Shown here piece by piece: positions 22,701-30,031 of a stretch of 31,934 nucleotides of DNA. Each line of letters starts with the position of its first letter. The stretch's first letter is position 1. A model generated the notes under the pieces. It was not told the origin of the DNA and did not search any database. It saw only the letters and a list, made by a program, of their open reading frames with translations. The position numbers and the translations under genes were made by a program. The stretch is from a virus: IMG/VR virus record IMGVR_UViG_3300025138_000192, positions 1 through 31,934 of that record; one strand, 5' to 3'.

Positions 22701-23482
22701 ACTATGATGCCTCAGACATTCAAGAGGTACTTATGGGGCTTGTTTTAGCATTTAGTCGTACAGTTGAAGATAAAGCTTACTTCCAAGGTATAACAAACTT
22801 GGCGGCGGGATTTACAAGTGAGAACCCAGCCCAAGCCTACTCAATGAAGAAGTTTTTTACTAACTTTGGTGGCTCCTTTGTTCCACCAGCACCCTTACAG
22901 GTCAAAGACTTTTGGGCTGAAATGGTCGAAGGGCAACCCGTTGAGGTTAAAGAGGCTGTGTCTTTAATTGATAAGATGCAAAGGCGTTGGATCACAGAGA
23001 ACGAAAAACTACCAACCAAGTATAACTGGATGACGGGAAAGCCTGTAATTAACTACGGGTCATGGTCAGGTATTCCTATTGTACAGGATGAAAAAGACCC
23101 CGTTCTTAAAGAGCTAGTAAATCTTAAAGTTGGCTTTAGAGGTCCAAGTAAACGCTTCACTAACCTAGGCTTTGAGATGGAAGCAGAAGAGTTATCTTTC
23201 TTCCAAAAACAAACAGGTCAGGCAAAAGTAGGTGGTAGAACCTTGATGCAAAACCTTAGCTTGTTGTTCAACTCTCCAGAATACGCACAGGCTGGTAGGT
23301 CATTTGAGATGACTGAAGACGGTCAAAATATGCAAGTGAAACTGACCCGAAAAGTTATTGCAATGCACGTTGCATTAGGCAGACAGCTAACGGTTGATAA
23401 TTTCCCAAGGCTAAAACAGGAAGTTATTGCCAGAAAAGTACAAGGAACTACGGGCGTTCAATTATTTGAGTTTAACAGGTAA
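19718..23482 (+). CDS. Large internal virion protein, T7 gp16-like (no transglycosylase motif seen)
   Basis: This 1254-aa protein fills the gp16 slot (T7 gp16, 1318 aa), the largest ejection protein. The second half is the most telling, with SFVELFRSMILFNTKTHITNVGGG at about 630 and LMPFIRTPTNLLATAVQRTP, SWVQAQRAFVLEKNLLDTLG and RLDPNFIPFALVANFND later. These are typical of gp16 C-terminal regions in marine podoviruses. T7 gp16 starts with a lytic transglycosylase domain. I see no such motif here. The N-terminus instead has a glycine-rich stretch at 90-135, a highly acidic helical linker (220-275) and a small SAP/LEM-like helix-turn-helix at about 318-356 (LYKSMTVKQLKERADAAGIKYPEG...). That small domain could bind nucleic acid, which would suit a protein in contact with packaged DNA. 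Confidence 0.82.
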   Translation: MGSENNGWSLDEDAQSIIDNQVTYKGSASYYATDAVKGITSGFRDAAEETAQLGKRGADLAVEYIPFTDWDLYDHTKPRTPIIPNVERPQTLGGQVIEDITQFGVGFVGAGKLRWGGNFIGKILMGSGKAKGKQGVFNAARQSAVGTFIVANPYEERLADFIESNEHLANPVSAFLEADRDDSFAEGKMKAALEDALLGASIDVAFRLIKNAKNWKNNKGEKPDDLEAEKAAGEADLDEAVKAEDVEIKDAEQTFEAVKENAKIELQAGAKESVPDPTKPNDIPPVQGPPTMANNHALFRRDMINRLNSDKIKGDKEKLYKSMTVKQLKERADAAGIKYPEGNKRKIYDAIVNDLMGGGEDAFTTPKPKASVTVEAKIDPVGVNLPKHRKPTVAQVTKVKADPEKLSEALDDAQLYNPKTWSPDGLGDDLANAVGQLSKSMKSALKDVKGTQSWDDHTNQTAVRVGDLLGLDNNALANVVTTFSKATEDAAIVLAGVESIMKQQYSDIYDMVANPKFINDNQFTMETLEQLEKSNMLLQAAQGQETAFGRALNLRRKGVVDLDRLKADANTINGDTGVDVVEIQSLIKSYGDVAELQKIKTTIIAAGRGNYKAINRAAKQMAESNSKKAGRSFVELFRSMILFNTKTHITNVGGGTIETFLKPIEGYLGTNPLVPSMFADPETIAARQFFGDQIAGLFDGISASWVQAQRAFVLEKNLLDTLGKVDDLAMNKISSEYWPEAKGTTVGGLLDSVGKVTRGSLRLLGAEDEFFKQINYRSKVFAEARATARSKGLEGKAMDDFVAKEIEGAFDATGAAVKDDKGVFKYSKALQHAREVTFTQELRKGSTAKKLHETIQNSTAGQLLMPFIRTPTNLLATAVQRTPVLNRLSATYREALASSDPVIVAEAKGKLATGTMIYGTAISLVAQGRITGSGPIDPSQNQTWRSAGNQPYSVKFGDEWVSYLRLDPNFIPFALVANFNDAVVHRNVSRLDSENYDASDIQEVLMGLVLAFSRTVEDKAYFQGITNLAAGFTSENPAQAYSMKKFFTNFGGSFVPPAPLQVKDFWAEMVEGQPVEVKEAVSLIDKMQRRWITENEKLPTKYNWMTGKPVINYGSWSGIPIVQDEKDPVLKELVNLKVGFRGPSKRFTNLGFEMEAEELSFFQKQTGQAKVGGRTLMQNLSLLFNSPEYAQAGRSFEMTEDGQNMQVKLTRKVIAMHVALGRQLTVDNFPRLKQEVIARKVQGTTGVQLFEFNR

Positions 23483-23485
23483 ATT

Positions 23486-24823
23486 ATGACAACAATATCT
23501 ACTGTTATAGGAGATGGTGCTAATACTGTTTTCACCATCCCCTTTAATTATATGAACCAGAGTGAGGTCTTTGTTTTTGTAGCTGGTGTAGTTACAACAG
23601 ATTTTACCTTCACTTCTGCAAACACAATTAACATTACTACACCACCACCTCTAGGAGCTAAAGTTACTATAGAGAGGCTGACAGCTACTACCCCCGCTGT
23701 TACGTTCCAAGAGGCTGGTTTATTGAAAGCAAGCCTTTTAAATACGGCATCCACACAGGCTCTTTATCTAGCTGAAGAAGCTAGAGACCGTACTTCATTA
23801 TCCATAAATACATCTGGATCGACAGGGTTATGGGATGCAGAAAACAATAGGATTTCTAATGTTGCAGACCCTGTAGATAATAATGATGTAGCTACAAAAG
23901 GATGGTCTAATACCGCATCAGCATCCAACCTAGCGGAAGCCAAAGCAGTCAGAAATGAACTATATACGCTTCAGACTAGAATGAATAACTTATCCTATGG
24001 ATCAACTGGTTATTCTACCTATGATGCATCAACAGGTATCTTAGATTTCTTTCTTTCAAGTGGTCCTCAAGGTGTTCAAGGTTCTACAGGCCCTACAGGT
24101 GCTACAGGCTCCCAAGGTCCCGTAGGATTAGAAGGTCCTCAAGGCCCTCAAGGTGTTCAAGGCCCTGCGGGAGCTACAGGCCCTGCGGGTGTTACAGGTA
24201 ATACAGGATCACAGGGATTAACTGGTTTACAAGGTGTTACAGGTTTACAAGGTCCTATTGGCGTCACAGGTGACCAAGGAGCTACAGGTGCTACAGGTGA
24301 CCAAGGACCCACAGGAGCCACAGGCCCTATTGGACCGCAAGGAACTACAGGATCGCAAGGTAGCACAGGAGCTACAGGCCCTCAGGGGCCTATAGGTGCT
24401 ACAGGAGCCACAGGTTCTCTTGGTCCCACGGGTGATGAAGGCCCCCAAGGTTCCACAGGCCCTCAGGGGCCTATAGGTGCTACAGGAGCCACAGGTTCTA
24501 TTGGTCCCACGGGTGATGAAGGCCCCCAAGGTTCCACAGGCTCTCAGGGGCCTACAGGAGCTACAGGAGCCACAGGCGCACAAGGGCCACAAGGAAACCA
24601 AGGCTTAACAGGGTCACAGGGGCCTCAGGGTATACAAGGAGAAACAGGTGTACAAGGTTCCCAAGGACCTACGGGTAACATGGGATCAACACCTCTTGGT
24701 TTAGCTTTTGGACGCATGGGCATCACAGCCGATGGTATCCTTCAAATGGAATATTACGGTAGTGCAAGTGACAATGATTTTACAATCAGTTCAAATGGCT
24801 ACCTTTCAGTGAGTACAGTTTAA
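23486..24823 (+). CDS. Tail fibre protein with T7 gp17 N-terminal domain and collagen-like shaft
   Basis: Residues 1-140 form the gp17 tail-attachment domain: [50 protein letters not shown] and [23 protein letters not shown] follow T7 gp17 closely. A short coiled-coil leads into an unbroken Gly-X-Y shaft of about 69 triplets (about 193-399), rich in GPQ, GPT and GAT, expected to trimerise as a bacterial-type collagen helix. The last 45 residues ([13 protein letters not shown] … GYLSVSTV) are a small terminal domain with no classic receptor-binding head. The fibre therefore probably ends in an interface for the second collagen-like protein encoded immediately downstream. Codons in the shaft form strong DNA repeats, including an 81-base tandem duplication. 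Confidence 0.93.
   Translation: MTTISTVIGDGANTVFTIPFNYMNQSEVFVFVAGVVTTDFTFTSANTINITTPPPLGAKVTIERLTATTPAVTFQEAGLLKASLLNTASTQALYLAEEARDRTSLSINTSGSTGLWDAENNRISNVADPVDNNDVATKGWSNTASASNLAEAKAVRNELYTLQTRMNNLSYGSTGYSTYDASTGILDFFLSSGPQGVQGSTGPTGATGSQGPVGLEGPQGPQGVQGPAGATGPAGVTGNTGSQGLTGLQGVTGLQGPIGVTGDQGATGATGDQGPTGATGPIGPQGTTGSQGSTGATGPQGPIGATGATGSLGPTGDEGPQGSTGPQGPIGATGATGSIGPTGDEGPQGSTGSQGPTGATGATGAQGPQGNQGLTGSQGPQGIQGETGVQGSQGPTGNMGSTPLGLAFGRMGITADGILQMEYYGSASDNDFTISSNGYLSVSTV
24374..24550 (+). repeat. 81-base tandem repeat in the collagen-like shaft
   Basis: Units 24374-24454 and 24455-24535 differ by a single base that I can see (TTCTCTTGG versus TTCTATTGG), and a third, diverged copy begins at 24536. 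One unit is 27 residues, exactly nine Gly-X-Y triplets. The near identity, against otherwise variable shaft codons, points to a recent duplication by unequal recombination or slippage that lengthened the fibre. Confidence 0.88.
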
Positions 24824-24824
24824 A

Positions 24825-26726
24825 ATGGGAACAATAAATATAGGCAGGGTACGCATAGGTTGGCAAGGAACTTGGAGTTCCACAACAACTTATGTGTCTC
24901 AGGATGCCGTTTATCATAGCGGTGAAACATTCGTTGCTAAACAAGATGTACCAACAGGTACTGCTACAACCAACACAACATATTGGCAGAAGGTAGCACA
25001 AAAGGGAGCCGATGGTGTAGATGGAACCGATGGCTCTGACGGGGCCACAGGACCTCAAGGTGCTACAGGAGCCACAGGACCTCAAGGTGTTGCTGGGCCT
25101 ACAGGAGCGGATGGACCTCAAGGGCCTATAGGTAATACTGGTGCTGATGGTGCGACAGGTCCTCAGGGTGCCGCTGGGCCTACAGGAGCCGATGGACCTC
25201 AAGGGTCTACGGGCAATACTGGTGCCGATGGACCTACAGGCCCACAAGGTGCCGCTGGGCCTACAGGACCAACGGGACCTCAAGGTGATGCTGGTGACGA
25301 TGGGGCTACAGGTGCGACAGGCCCACAAGGTCCCGCTGGGCCTACAGGAGCCACAGGTCCTCAAGGTGCTACAGGAGCCGATGGAGCTACAGGAGCCACG
25401 GGACCTCAAGGAACTACAGGCTCTGTAGGTCCTCAGGGTGACGATGGGGCTACTGGTGCTACAGGCCCTCAAGGTACAACAGGCGCACAAGGACCTCAAG
25501 GAACGGCAGGGTCTACAGGACCCGCTGGTGCAGATGGGGCCACAGGACCACAGGGACCCTCAGGTGCTACTGGTGCCGCTGGCGCAGATGGTGCAGATAG
25601 TACAGTAGCTGGTCCCACTGGACCTACTGGTCCCGCTGGTCCCTCAGGTAATCCATTCGGTGGTGGTACGTTCACAGGTGATGTATCTTTTGGTGGACAA
25701 AGTATCACCAGCGTTGAGGATATTAGTCTTCGTGACTCAATCACTCATAATGGAGATGCAGATACCTACATGCAATTCCACAACAATGATGAATGGCGTG
25801 TAGTTGCTGGTTCAACTGAGGGATTAGAGGTTAGAAACGGTGTTACAAACGCTGCCTCTCTTGAAGTGGGGGGAACCTCTGTCATAACGGCAGCTAGGGC
25901 TTTACAGAACCTCACAGGCATAGATCAAACCACTAAGGATATGTTCTATGCAAATGATATTGGTTCGGCACCTCCTGTTGGACTGACTTTTGAACCTAAT
26001 TTTGCTTCGACACCAAATGCCACAATAACCACATCAGGCACTTTTACACGTAGTAATTATAGTGGCCTAGGTGCTGATGATATTATTTGGATGTTATTAG
26101 TTGGTGGAGGTGCTGCTGGAAATTCTAGTTATTATTCGGGAGATACTAGCTGGAAGTTTGGTGGTGATGGTGCTGGCTCTATGATGATTGTAGGATCGGC
26201 GGGTAGTATAAATGGTACAGCATTTACAATAGCATCAGGACAAAGTTCGTCAGGTTCTTGGATGGCGGGATCGATGCAAGCAAGTACAATAACCTTGGGA
26301 GGAATTGTTAAAAGCACAAACACCCAAGGAGACAGGACTTGCCATGTTGTACAATCTACTGCCATGACATCGACTTCTGGACTACAAGGTAATCATTTTC
26401 AATTCTTAGCAAATAACTCAGTACCTGTTCTTCAAGGTGTAACAGTTCCTGCAAATTCCTTTGGAAGTACAACTCCTAATGAACAGCGAAACGTCTGGGG
26501 TACAACAATTGGTGGTACATCATCAAAACCCGATAACAATTATTTCTTAGATTTTGGTGGGGGAAAGGGTTACACAGAATACGGTGGAGTTGGTGCTGGT
26601 GTAATTTCTACATACTCTGGAAACGGTGCTTCTGGTGCTGGTGGTAATGGTGCAGTTCCAGGCGGGGGCGGCTCTGGTATAGGAGGACAAGGTGCTAATG
26701 GAAGTCTCAGAATTTGGTGGTTATAA
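24825..26726 (+). CDS. Second collagen-like fibre protein with glycine-rich tip
   Basis: This 633-aa protein has no gp17 attachment domain. Residues 1-60 form a small aromatic domain ([24 protein letters not shown], then TTYWQKVA) of the carbohydrate-binding-module-like type often found at phage fibre starts. Gly-X-Y repeats run from about 61 to 276, broken once near 259-262 (STVA). The region [26 protein letters not shown] and [16 protein letters not shown] then resembles beta-helical fibre segments. The last 200 residues are a glycine-rich adhesin-like tip ([10 protein letters not shown] … [21 protein letters not shown]), reminiscent of the polyglycine tips of T-even gp38-type adhesins. Its start lies one base after the first fibre's stop. 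I infer that it joins to that fibre and carries the receptor-binding end. Confidence 0.85.
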   Translation: MGTINIGRVRIGWQGTWSSTTTYVSQDAVYHSGETFVAKQDVPTGTATTNTTYWQKVAQKGADGVDGTDGSDGATGPQGATGATGPQGVAGPTGADGPQGPIGNTGADGATGPQGAAGPTGADGPQGSTGNTGADGPTGPQGAAGPTGPTGPQGDAGDDGATGATGPQGPAGPTGATGPQGATGADGATGATGPQGTTGSVGPQGDDGATGATGPQGTTGAQGPQGTAGSTGPAGADGATGPQGPSGATGAAGADGADSTVAGPTGPTGPAGPSGNPFGGGTFTGDVSFGGQSITSVEDISLRDSITHNGDADTYMQFHNNDEWRVVAGSTEGLEVRNGVTNAASLEVGGTSVITAARALQNLTGIDQTTKDMFYANDIGSAPPVGLTFEPNFASTPNATITTSGTFTRSNYSGLGADDIIWMLLVGGGAAGNSSYYSGDTSWKFGGDGAGSMMIVGSAGSINGTAFTIASGQSSSGSWMAGSMQASTITLGGIVKSTNTQGDRTCHVVQSTAMTSTSGLQGNHFQFLANNSVPVLQGVTVPANSFGSTTPNEQRNVWGTTIGGTSSKPDNNYFLDFGGGKGYTEYGGVGAGVISTYSGNGASGAGGNGAVPGGGGSGIGGQGANGSLRIWWL

Positions 26727-26743
26727 CTTAAAAAGGCAATAAA

Positions 26744-27058
26744 TTGACTAAAATATTTTATCATAAACTCACCCGACAAGGTATTAATGTTGAGGATGAC
26801 GAACCAATAAGTAATTGGCCTGAGTATCAAGAAACAGAACCACCAATTACACAATATGAAATCGAGGAGATGTCAAAAAACTATCGAAAGCAGCGGGATA
26901 ACGAATTAAAACGCACAGACTTTATGATGCTTCCAGACATGAACCCAGATCAAGATTTGATTGACTACAGACAATCTCTCAGGGATGCGCCAAGCCACCC
27001 CAATTGGCCTTTAGAGGTGCCTAACATAGTGTTTAGGGGTAATGTATTAAATGACTAA
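26744..27058 (+). CDS. Phage tail fibre assembly chaperone-like protein
   Basis: This 104-aa protein carries the C-terminal signature of phage tail assembly chaperones: RKQRDNELKRTDFMMLPD, then LIDYRQSLRDAP and a final NWPLEVP. This is the R-x-x-x-L-x-x-TD-x-x-x-x-PD … YRQxLRD … WPxxP pattern. Such proteins help fold or trimerise the fibre encoded upstream, consistent with its place straight after the two fibre genes. The start is TTG 26744 (TTGACTAAAATA); no ATG or GTG is near, and a weak AAAGG precedes it. It overlaps the halogenase-like gene by eight bases, so the two are likely translated together. Confidence 0.78.
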   Translation: MTKIFYHKLTRQGINVEDDEPISNWPEYQETEPPITQYEIEEMSKNYRKQRDNELKRTDFMMLPDMNPDQDLIDYRQSLRDAPSHPNWPLEVPNIVFRGNVLND

Positions 27059-28217
27059 AGTAGCAGTAGTAGGTAGAGGAACGGCTGGTTGTATGTCGGC
27101 AGCTTACTTCACACAATGGTCTGGTGTTGAAGTGGATTGGTATTTTGATCCGAACATAAAACCACAGGCGGTAGGGGAGGGGTCCAACCTAACCCTACCC
27201 TCACGCTTACAAAAGTGTGTAAACTTCTCACCCAGAGACTTTGATAAATTAGATGGGACTATTAAGACAGGTATTTACAAGCAGGGATGGGGTAAAACCA
27301 AGACCCCCTTCTTGCATGACTTCCCAAGCCCAGCAACCTCTATACACTTCAACGCTTTGAAGCTCCAAGACTATGTGGAAGATAAGATTTCAAAGAACGT
27401 AAACATTAAAAGAATGAATGTAGATGTATCAAACCTTGATGCAGATTTCATCTTAGACTGTTCTGGAAAACCAAAAGATTATGAAGACTATAAGCTATCG
27501 CCTTACATACCAGTTAACTCTGTATATGTGACACAGTGCTATTGGGACTTTCCAAGGTTCAACCATACCTTAACTATTGCTAGGCCATATGGATGGGTAT
27601 TCGGTATTCCGCTACAGAACAGATGCTCTATTGGGTATATGTACAACAAAGACATCAACACTTTGGAAGAGGTACAAGAGGACGTAAAACATATATTTGA
27701 ACAGTACAATCTAGTACCTAGTAAAGATACAAATGCGTTCTCATTTAAGAACTACAAAAGGCGTGAAAATTTAAAAGGCAACATAGCCTATAATGGGAAC
27801 GCTTCATTCTTTTTAGAACCGTTAGAAGCTACATCTTTTGGTAACGTAGACGCTATAAACGTACAGGCGGGTTACCACTGGTTCTCAGGACATTCAAAAG
27901 ACTTAACAGAGCGAAGATACAATGCAGTAATAGATGCAACTGAAAACATCATCATGCTTCATTACTATGCTGGCTCTGAGTTTGTTTCAGACTTTTGGGA
28001 ATACGCAGAGGAAAGAGGAAGGCGGTGCGTAGAAAACGCAGACCCAAGCCTTTCATATATGATTAAAAATTCAAAGAAACCCTCAGGACTAGGTTCATAC
28101 AGCGATATGTTCAATCATCCAGATGAAATGTCTATTGAACTAGATGGTTTATACTATTCTTGGTGGGAGGGTTCTTTTGCACAAAACGTAGAAGGACTAG
28201 GTATAAATTGTGGATGA
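27051..28217 (+). CDS. FAD-dependent halogenase-like protein (tryptophan halogenase family)
   Basis: This is a flavin-dependent monooxygenase-fold enzyme of 388 aa, shorter than bacterial tryptophan halogenases (about 510-540). It begins with the FAD-binding VAVVGRGTAG (GxGxxG), then GEGSNLTLP at 42-50. DGTIKTGIYKQGW places K72 where the catalytic lysine (K79 in PrnA/RebH) would fall. DFILDCSG at 132-139 is the second FAD contact, and GWVFGIPLQNR at 181-191 is the WxWxIP halogenase signature with phenylalanine for the second tryptophan. LEPLEATSFG around 255-263 keeps the glutamate (E259) that partners the lysine, but has alanine where PrnA has serine. Known relatives attach chlorine, bromine or iodine to aromatics using FADH2 from a separate reductase; none is seen here. 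The gene overlaps the fibre chaperone gene by eight bases and the next holin-like gene by eight. The substrate is unknown. Confidence 0.85.
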   Translation: MTKVAVVGRGTAGCMSAAYFTQWSGVEVDWYFDPNIKPQAVGEGSNLTLPSRLQKCVNFSPRDFDKLDGTIKTGIYKQGWGKTKTPFLHDFPSPATSIHFNALKLQDYVEDKISKNVNIKRMNVDVSNLDADFILDCSGKPKDYEDYKLSPYIPVNSVYVTQCYWDFPRFNHTLTIARPYGWVFGIPLQNRCSIGYMYNKDINTLEEVQEDVKHIFEQYNLVPSKDTNAFSFKNYKRRENLKGNIAYNGNASFFLEPLEATSFGNVDAINVQAGYHWFSGHSKDLTERRYNAVIDATENIIMLHYYAGSEFVSDFWEYAEERGRRCVENADPSLSYMIKNSKKPSGLGSYSDMFNHPDEMSIELDGLYYSWWEGSFAQNVEGLGINCG

Positions 28218-28431
28218 CGTAGAAACCCGACTAGCCAAAACAGAGTGGCTAATAGAACGCCAAGATCAAAACATTAGAGAGCTATACGACACCACAGAGG
28301 ACATGAAGAGATGCCTTAGGGGTATCCATGAGGTCTTAATACAAATTAAGTGGTTTGTACTTGGTGGTGCAGCTTTATTCTTTGCAGACCAAATAGGTCT
28401 AGGATACATATTTAAAATATTTGGAGTTTAA
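28210..28431 (+). CDS. Small holin-like membrane protein (XhlA-like architecture), 73 aa
   Basis: The protein has a charged, coiled-coil-forming N-terminal half (DDVETRLAKTEWLIERQDQNI) and one C-terminal transmembrane helix (about 48-70, WFVLGGAALFFADQIGLGYIF). This arrangement is that of XhlA-type haemolysin/holin accessory proteins and also suits a class II/III holin. The start is GTG 28210, eight bases inside the halogenase gene; no ATG is available in frame nearby. It is followed six bases later by a clear 3-TM holin, so it may work with it, either as co-holin or antiholin. Family membership is judged on topology, not on conserved residues. Confidence 0.6.
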   Translation: MDDVETRLAKTEWLIERQDQNIRELYDTTEDMKRCLRGIHEVLIQIKWFVLGGAALFFADQIGLGYIFKIFGV

Positions 28432-28437
28432 TAAACA

Positions 28438-28842
28438 ATGTTGCAAGCACTAGCTACGGTGCTTCCAAACATTCTGAAGATCGTTGATAAAAGCATACCT
28501 GATAAAGCAGGGGCGGCATTAGCCAAGCAAAAGATTGAGCTTGAGCTAGTGACCGCTGCTAATGAAGTCAACAAGATGCAAGCAGAGACCAACAAAGTAG
28601 AAGCAGCCCATAGAAGCATATGGGTTGCTGGTTGGCGTCCAGCTATTGGTTGGACATGCAGTATAGGCGTCTTCTGGGCATTTGTGGGCCACCCCTTTGC
28701 CTCATGGATCGCAATAATGTTTGGAGTACCTTTATTTTTATTACCTGAGGTTCCTATGGACGCTCTGTTTGAGCTTGTCATGGCAATGTTAGGTCTCGCG
28801 GGTCTCAGGACCTTCGATAAGATGAAAGGCACAGCTAAATGA
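28438..28842 (+). CDS. Holin of the GTA-type 3-TM family
   Basis: This 134-aa protein shows the family pattern: a charged N-terminal helix ending in NKVEAAHRSIWVAGWRPAIGW, hydrophobic spans at about 73-87 and 90-103, and a third at 110-125, finishing with MLGLAGLRTFDKMKG. The AGWRPAIGW box and LGLAGLRTxxKxKG ending are the hallmarks of holin_3TM proteins found in rhodobacterial gene transfer agents and many alphaproteobacterial phages. It would form membrane lesions timing lysis. It overlaps the HNH-like gene as ATGA. No endolysin gene is recognisable beside it. Confidence 0.88.
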   Translation: MLQALATVLPNILKIVDKSIPDKAGAALAKQKIELELVTAANEVNKMQAETNKVEAAHRSIWVAGWRPAIGWTCSIGVFWAFVGHPFASWIAIMFGVPLFLLPEVPMDALFELVMAMLGLAGLRTFDKMKGTAK

Positions 28843-29072
28843 GCCGTGACTACGCGAAAGAATACAGAGATTACCACGGCACACCAGAGCAGCGAAGACG
28901 CAGATCAAACCGTAACAAAGCTAGACGGTACATGATCAAGCAAGGACGCGCCAAGGTGGGCGATGGAAAGCACGTAGACCATAAAAATTACAATGCTGAT
29001 GACAACAGCCCTGCAAACCTGAGGGTGGTTTCAGCACAATCTAACTTAAAACGACAACCGAAAAGGAAATAG
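28839..29072 (+). CDS. HNH endonuclease-like protein, 77 aa
   Basis: This is a small, very basic protein. The motif KHVDHKNYNADDNSPANLRVVSAQSNLKRQ (about 44-73) is of the phage HNH type: D47-H48, N60 in the middle and N69 where the last histidine would be, giving an H-N-N variant. Its N-terminal half is an arginine-rich helix (QRRRRSNRNKARRYMIK) suited to DNA binding. Small HNH proteins next to terminase genes cooperate in packaging cleavage in several tailed phages, while others are free-standing homing enzymes. The position four genes before both terminase subunits suggests the former, but no intervening mobile structure is visible to exclude the latter. Confidence 0.75.
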   Translation: MSRDYAKEYRDYHGTPEQRRRRSNRNKARRYMIKQGRAKVGDGKHVDHKNYNADDNSPANLRVVSAQSNLKRQPKRK

Positions 29073-29077
29073 GGTTA

Positions 29078-29317
29078 ATGAGTACAAAAAAAGCCCGATA
29101 CAAAAAGGTTGGAAACAGAAGGGTAGGCTATGGTCAGGCAGGGAACGCCTCGGATGGTGGACCCCGTGTTAGACCAAACACCTCAAAGGGTGATGCGTAC
29201 TGTGCGCGGTCTATGGGTCAAATGCGCTCCCATTCTGGTGCAGCAAACGATCCCAACAGCCCCCTAAGGCTCTCTCGTAAACGCTGGAAGTGTAGCGGGA
29301 GTAAGAGTGTAGGGTAA
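29078..29317 (+). CDS. Basic hypothetical protein with CARS and SRKRWKCSGSKS motifs, 79 aa
   Basis: This is a lysine-, arginine-, glycine- and serine-rich protein with no predicted membrane span. Two cysteines lie in DAYCARSMGQ and RWKCSGSKS, separated by NDPNSPLRLSRKRWK. I have an impression of similar C-terminal LSRKxWxCxGxKS endings in other marine phages, but cannot name a family. High basic charge and disorder would suit binding to DNA or to the capsid interior. It starts five bases after the HNH gene and ends one base before the next gene. Confidence 0.6.
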   Translation: MSTKKARYKKVGNRRVGYGQAGNASDGGPRVRPNTSKGDAYCARSMGQMRSHSGAANDPNSPLRLSRKRWKCSGSKSVG

Positions 29318-29318
29318 T

Positions 29319-29774
29319 ATGGCTGTAGCGGAGATTTTAGCAGGGATCGCGCTCGTCAAAAAATCAGCAGAGATCATATCTAAGGGTCTAAATGCGGCAC
29401 AGGATATGTCTAGTTTGGCATCTCAGGTGGACGATTTATTTGAGGGTAAAAAACAACTTAAACAACAAGAGAAACAGGAGAGAGCCGTAGGCAAGTCTCC
29501 TACTCAAACCATAATTGACCAGAAATTGGCTGATGAGCATATTGCAGAGGTAAAGGCATTAATCATAGCCAGATTTGGGTTCTATGCGTGGACCGATATT
29601 ATAAAGCTCCAGAAAGAAGTGGCCCATGAAGAAAAGCAGAGGCAAACTTTAAAACGAAAAGCCAAACAACAGAAACAAGAGGATATGCAAGAGGCCGCTG
29701 TCGTAGGTGGCGGCTTGGCTGTGGGCATAACTTTAGTTCTCCTAGTGGGCTTAACGGTCTGGGCCATGCAGTAA
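29319..29774 (+). CDS. Hypothetical protein with coiled-coil and C-terminal membrane anchor, 151 aa
   Basis: The first 20 residues are mildly hydrophobic (AVAEILAGIALVKKSAEII). A lysine/glutamine-rich coiled-coil follows (KKQLKQQEKQERA), then a middle HIAEVKALIIARFGFYAWTDIIKLQKEVAHEEKQRQTLKRK. The end is a strong transmembrane helix (about 126-149, VVGGGLAVGITLVLLVGLTVW). Such C-terminally anchored helical proteins occur between holin and terminase genes in marine T7-like phages. A spanin-like or other lysis role is possible from topology, but spanins are normally anchored at the N-terminus, so I leave it unassigned. Confidence 0.6.
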   Translation: MAVAEILAGIALVKKSAEIISKGLNAAQDMSSLASQVDDLFEGKKQLKQQEKQERAVGKSPTQTIIDQKLADEHIAEVKALIIARFGFYAWTDIIKLQKEVAHEEKQRQTLKRKAKQQKQEDMQEAAVVGGGLAVGITLVLLVGLTVWAMQ

Positions 29775-29794
29775 TAATTAGAGAAAGAGATACA

Positions 29795-30031
29795 ATGAGT
29801 ACAAAAGCATCCTTCGATCTTTTGGATGCTCTACACAGTGCCGTTGCTCATCAGCTTTTGGATAAAATTCAAACTGGTGAGGCAACAGCCGCTGAAATCA
29901 GCGTAGCTGTAAAGTTCTTAAAAGATAACCACATTGAGGCCCTAGCGGTCCCCGACAGTCCCATTAGCAATCTACTAGAGGCTCTGCCCTTTAGTGATGC
30001 AGAGATACAAGGCTCCCAATTCAAACAATGA
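29795..30031 (+). CDS. terS: Small terminase subunit, T7 gp18-like
   Basis: This DNA-recognition partner of the packaging motor is 78 aa (T7 gp18, 89). The core LHSAVAHQLLDKIQTGEATAAEISVAVKFLKDNHIE is the standard small-terminase pattern in this supergroup. After it comes a proline-rich linker and a short acidic end. The gene overlaps the large-subunit gene as ATGA, so the two are coupled, and it sits in the T7 order. Confidence 0.9.
   Translation: MSTKASFDLLDALHSAVAHQLLDKIQTGEATAAEISVAVKFLKDNHIEALAVPDSPISNLLEALPFSDAEIQGSQFKQ

Noticed and set aside
24786-25499. Long minus-strand frame rich in Ser, Cys, Arg and Thr (237 aa)
   Set aside because: It is the reverse complement of the Gly-X-Y repeat codons of the two fibre genes. 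Shorter antisense frames at 24245-24601 and 24157-24366 have the same cause.
24062-25650. Short regularly recurring DNA motifs that could be mistaken for a CRISPR array or minisatellite
   Set aside because: They follow a 9-base Gly-X-Y codon period inside an open fibre frame, with no spacers and no cas genes.
28428-28877. 149-aa minus-strand frame opposite the holin gene
   Set aside because: It is fully covered by the clearly recognised 3-TM holin on the + strand, with no ribosome-binding site or domain; it reads as a shadow.
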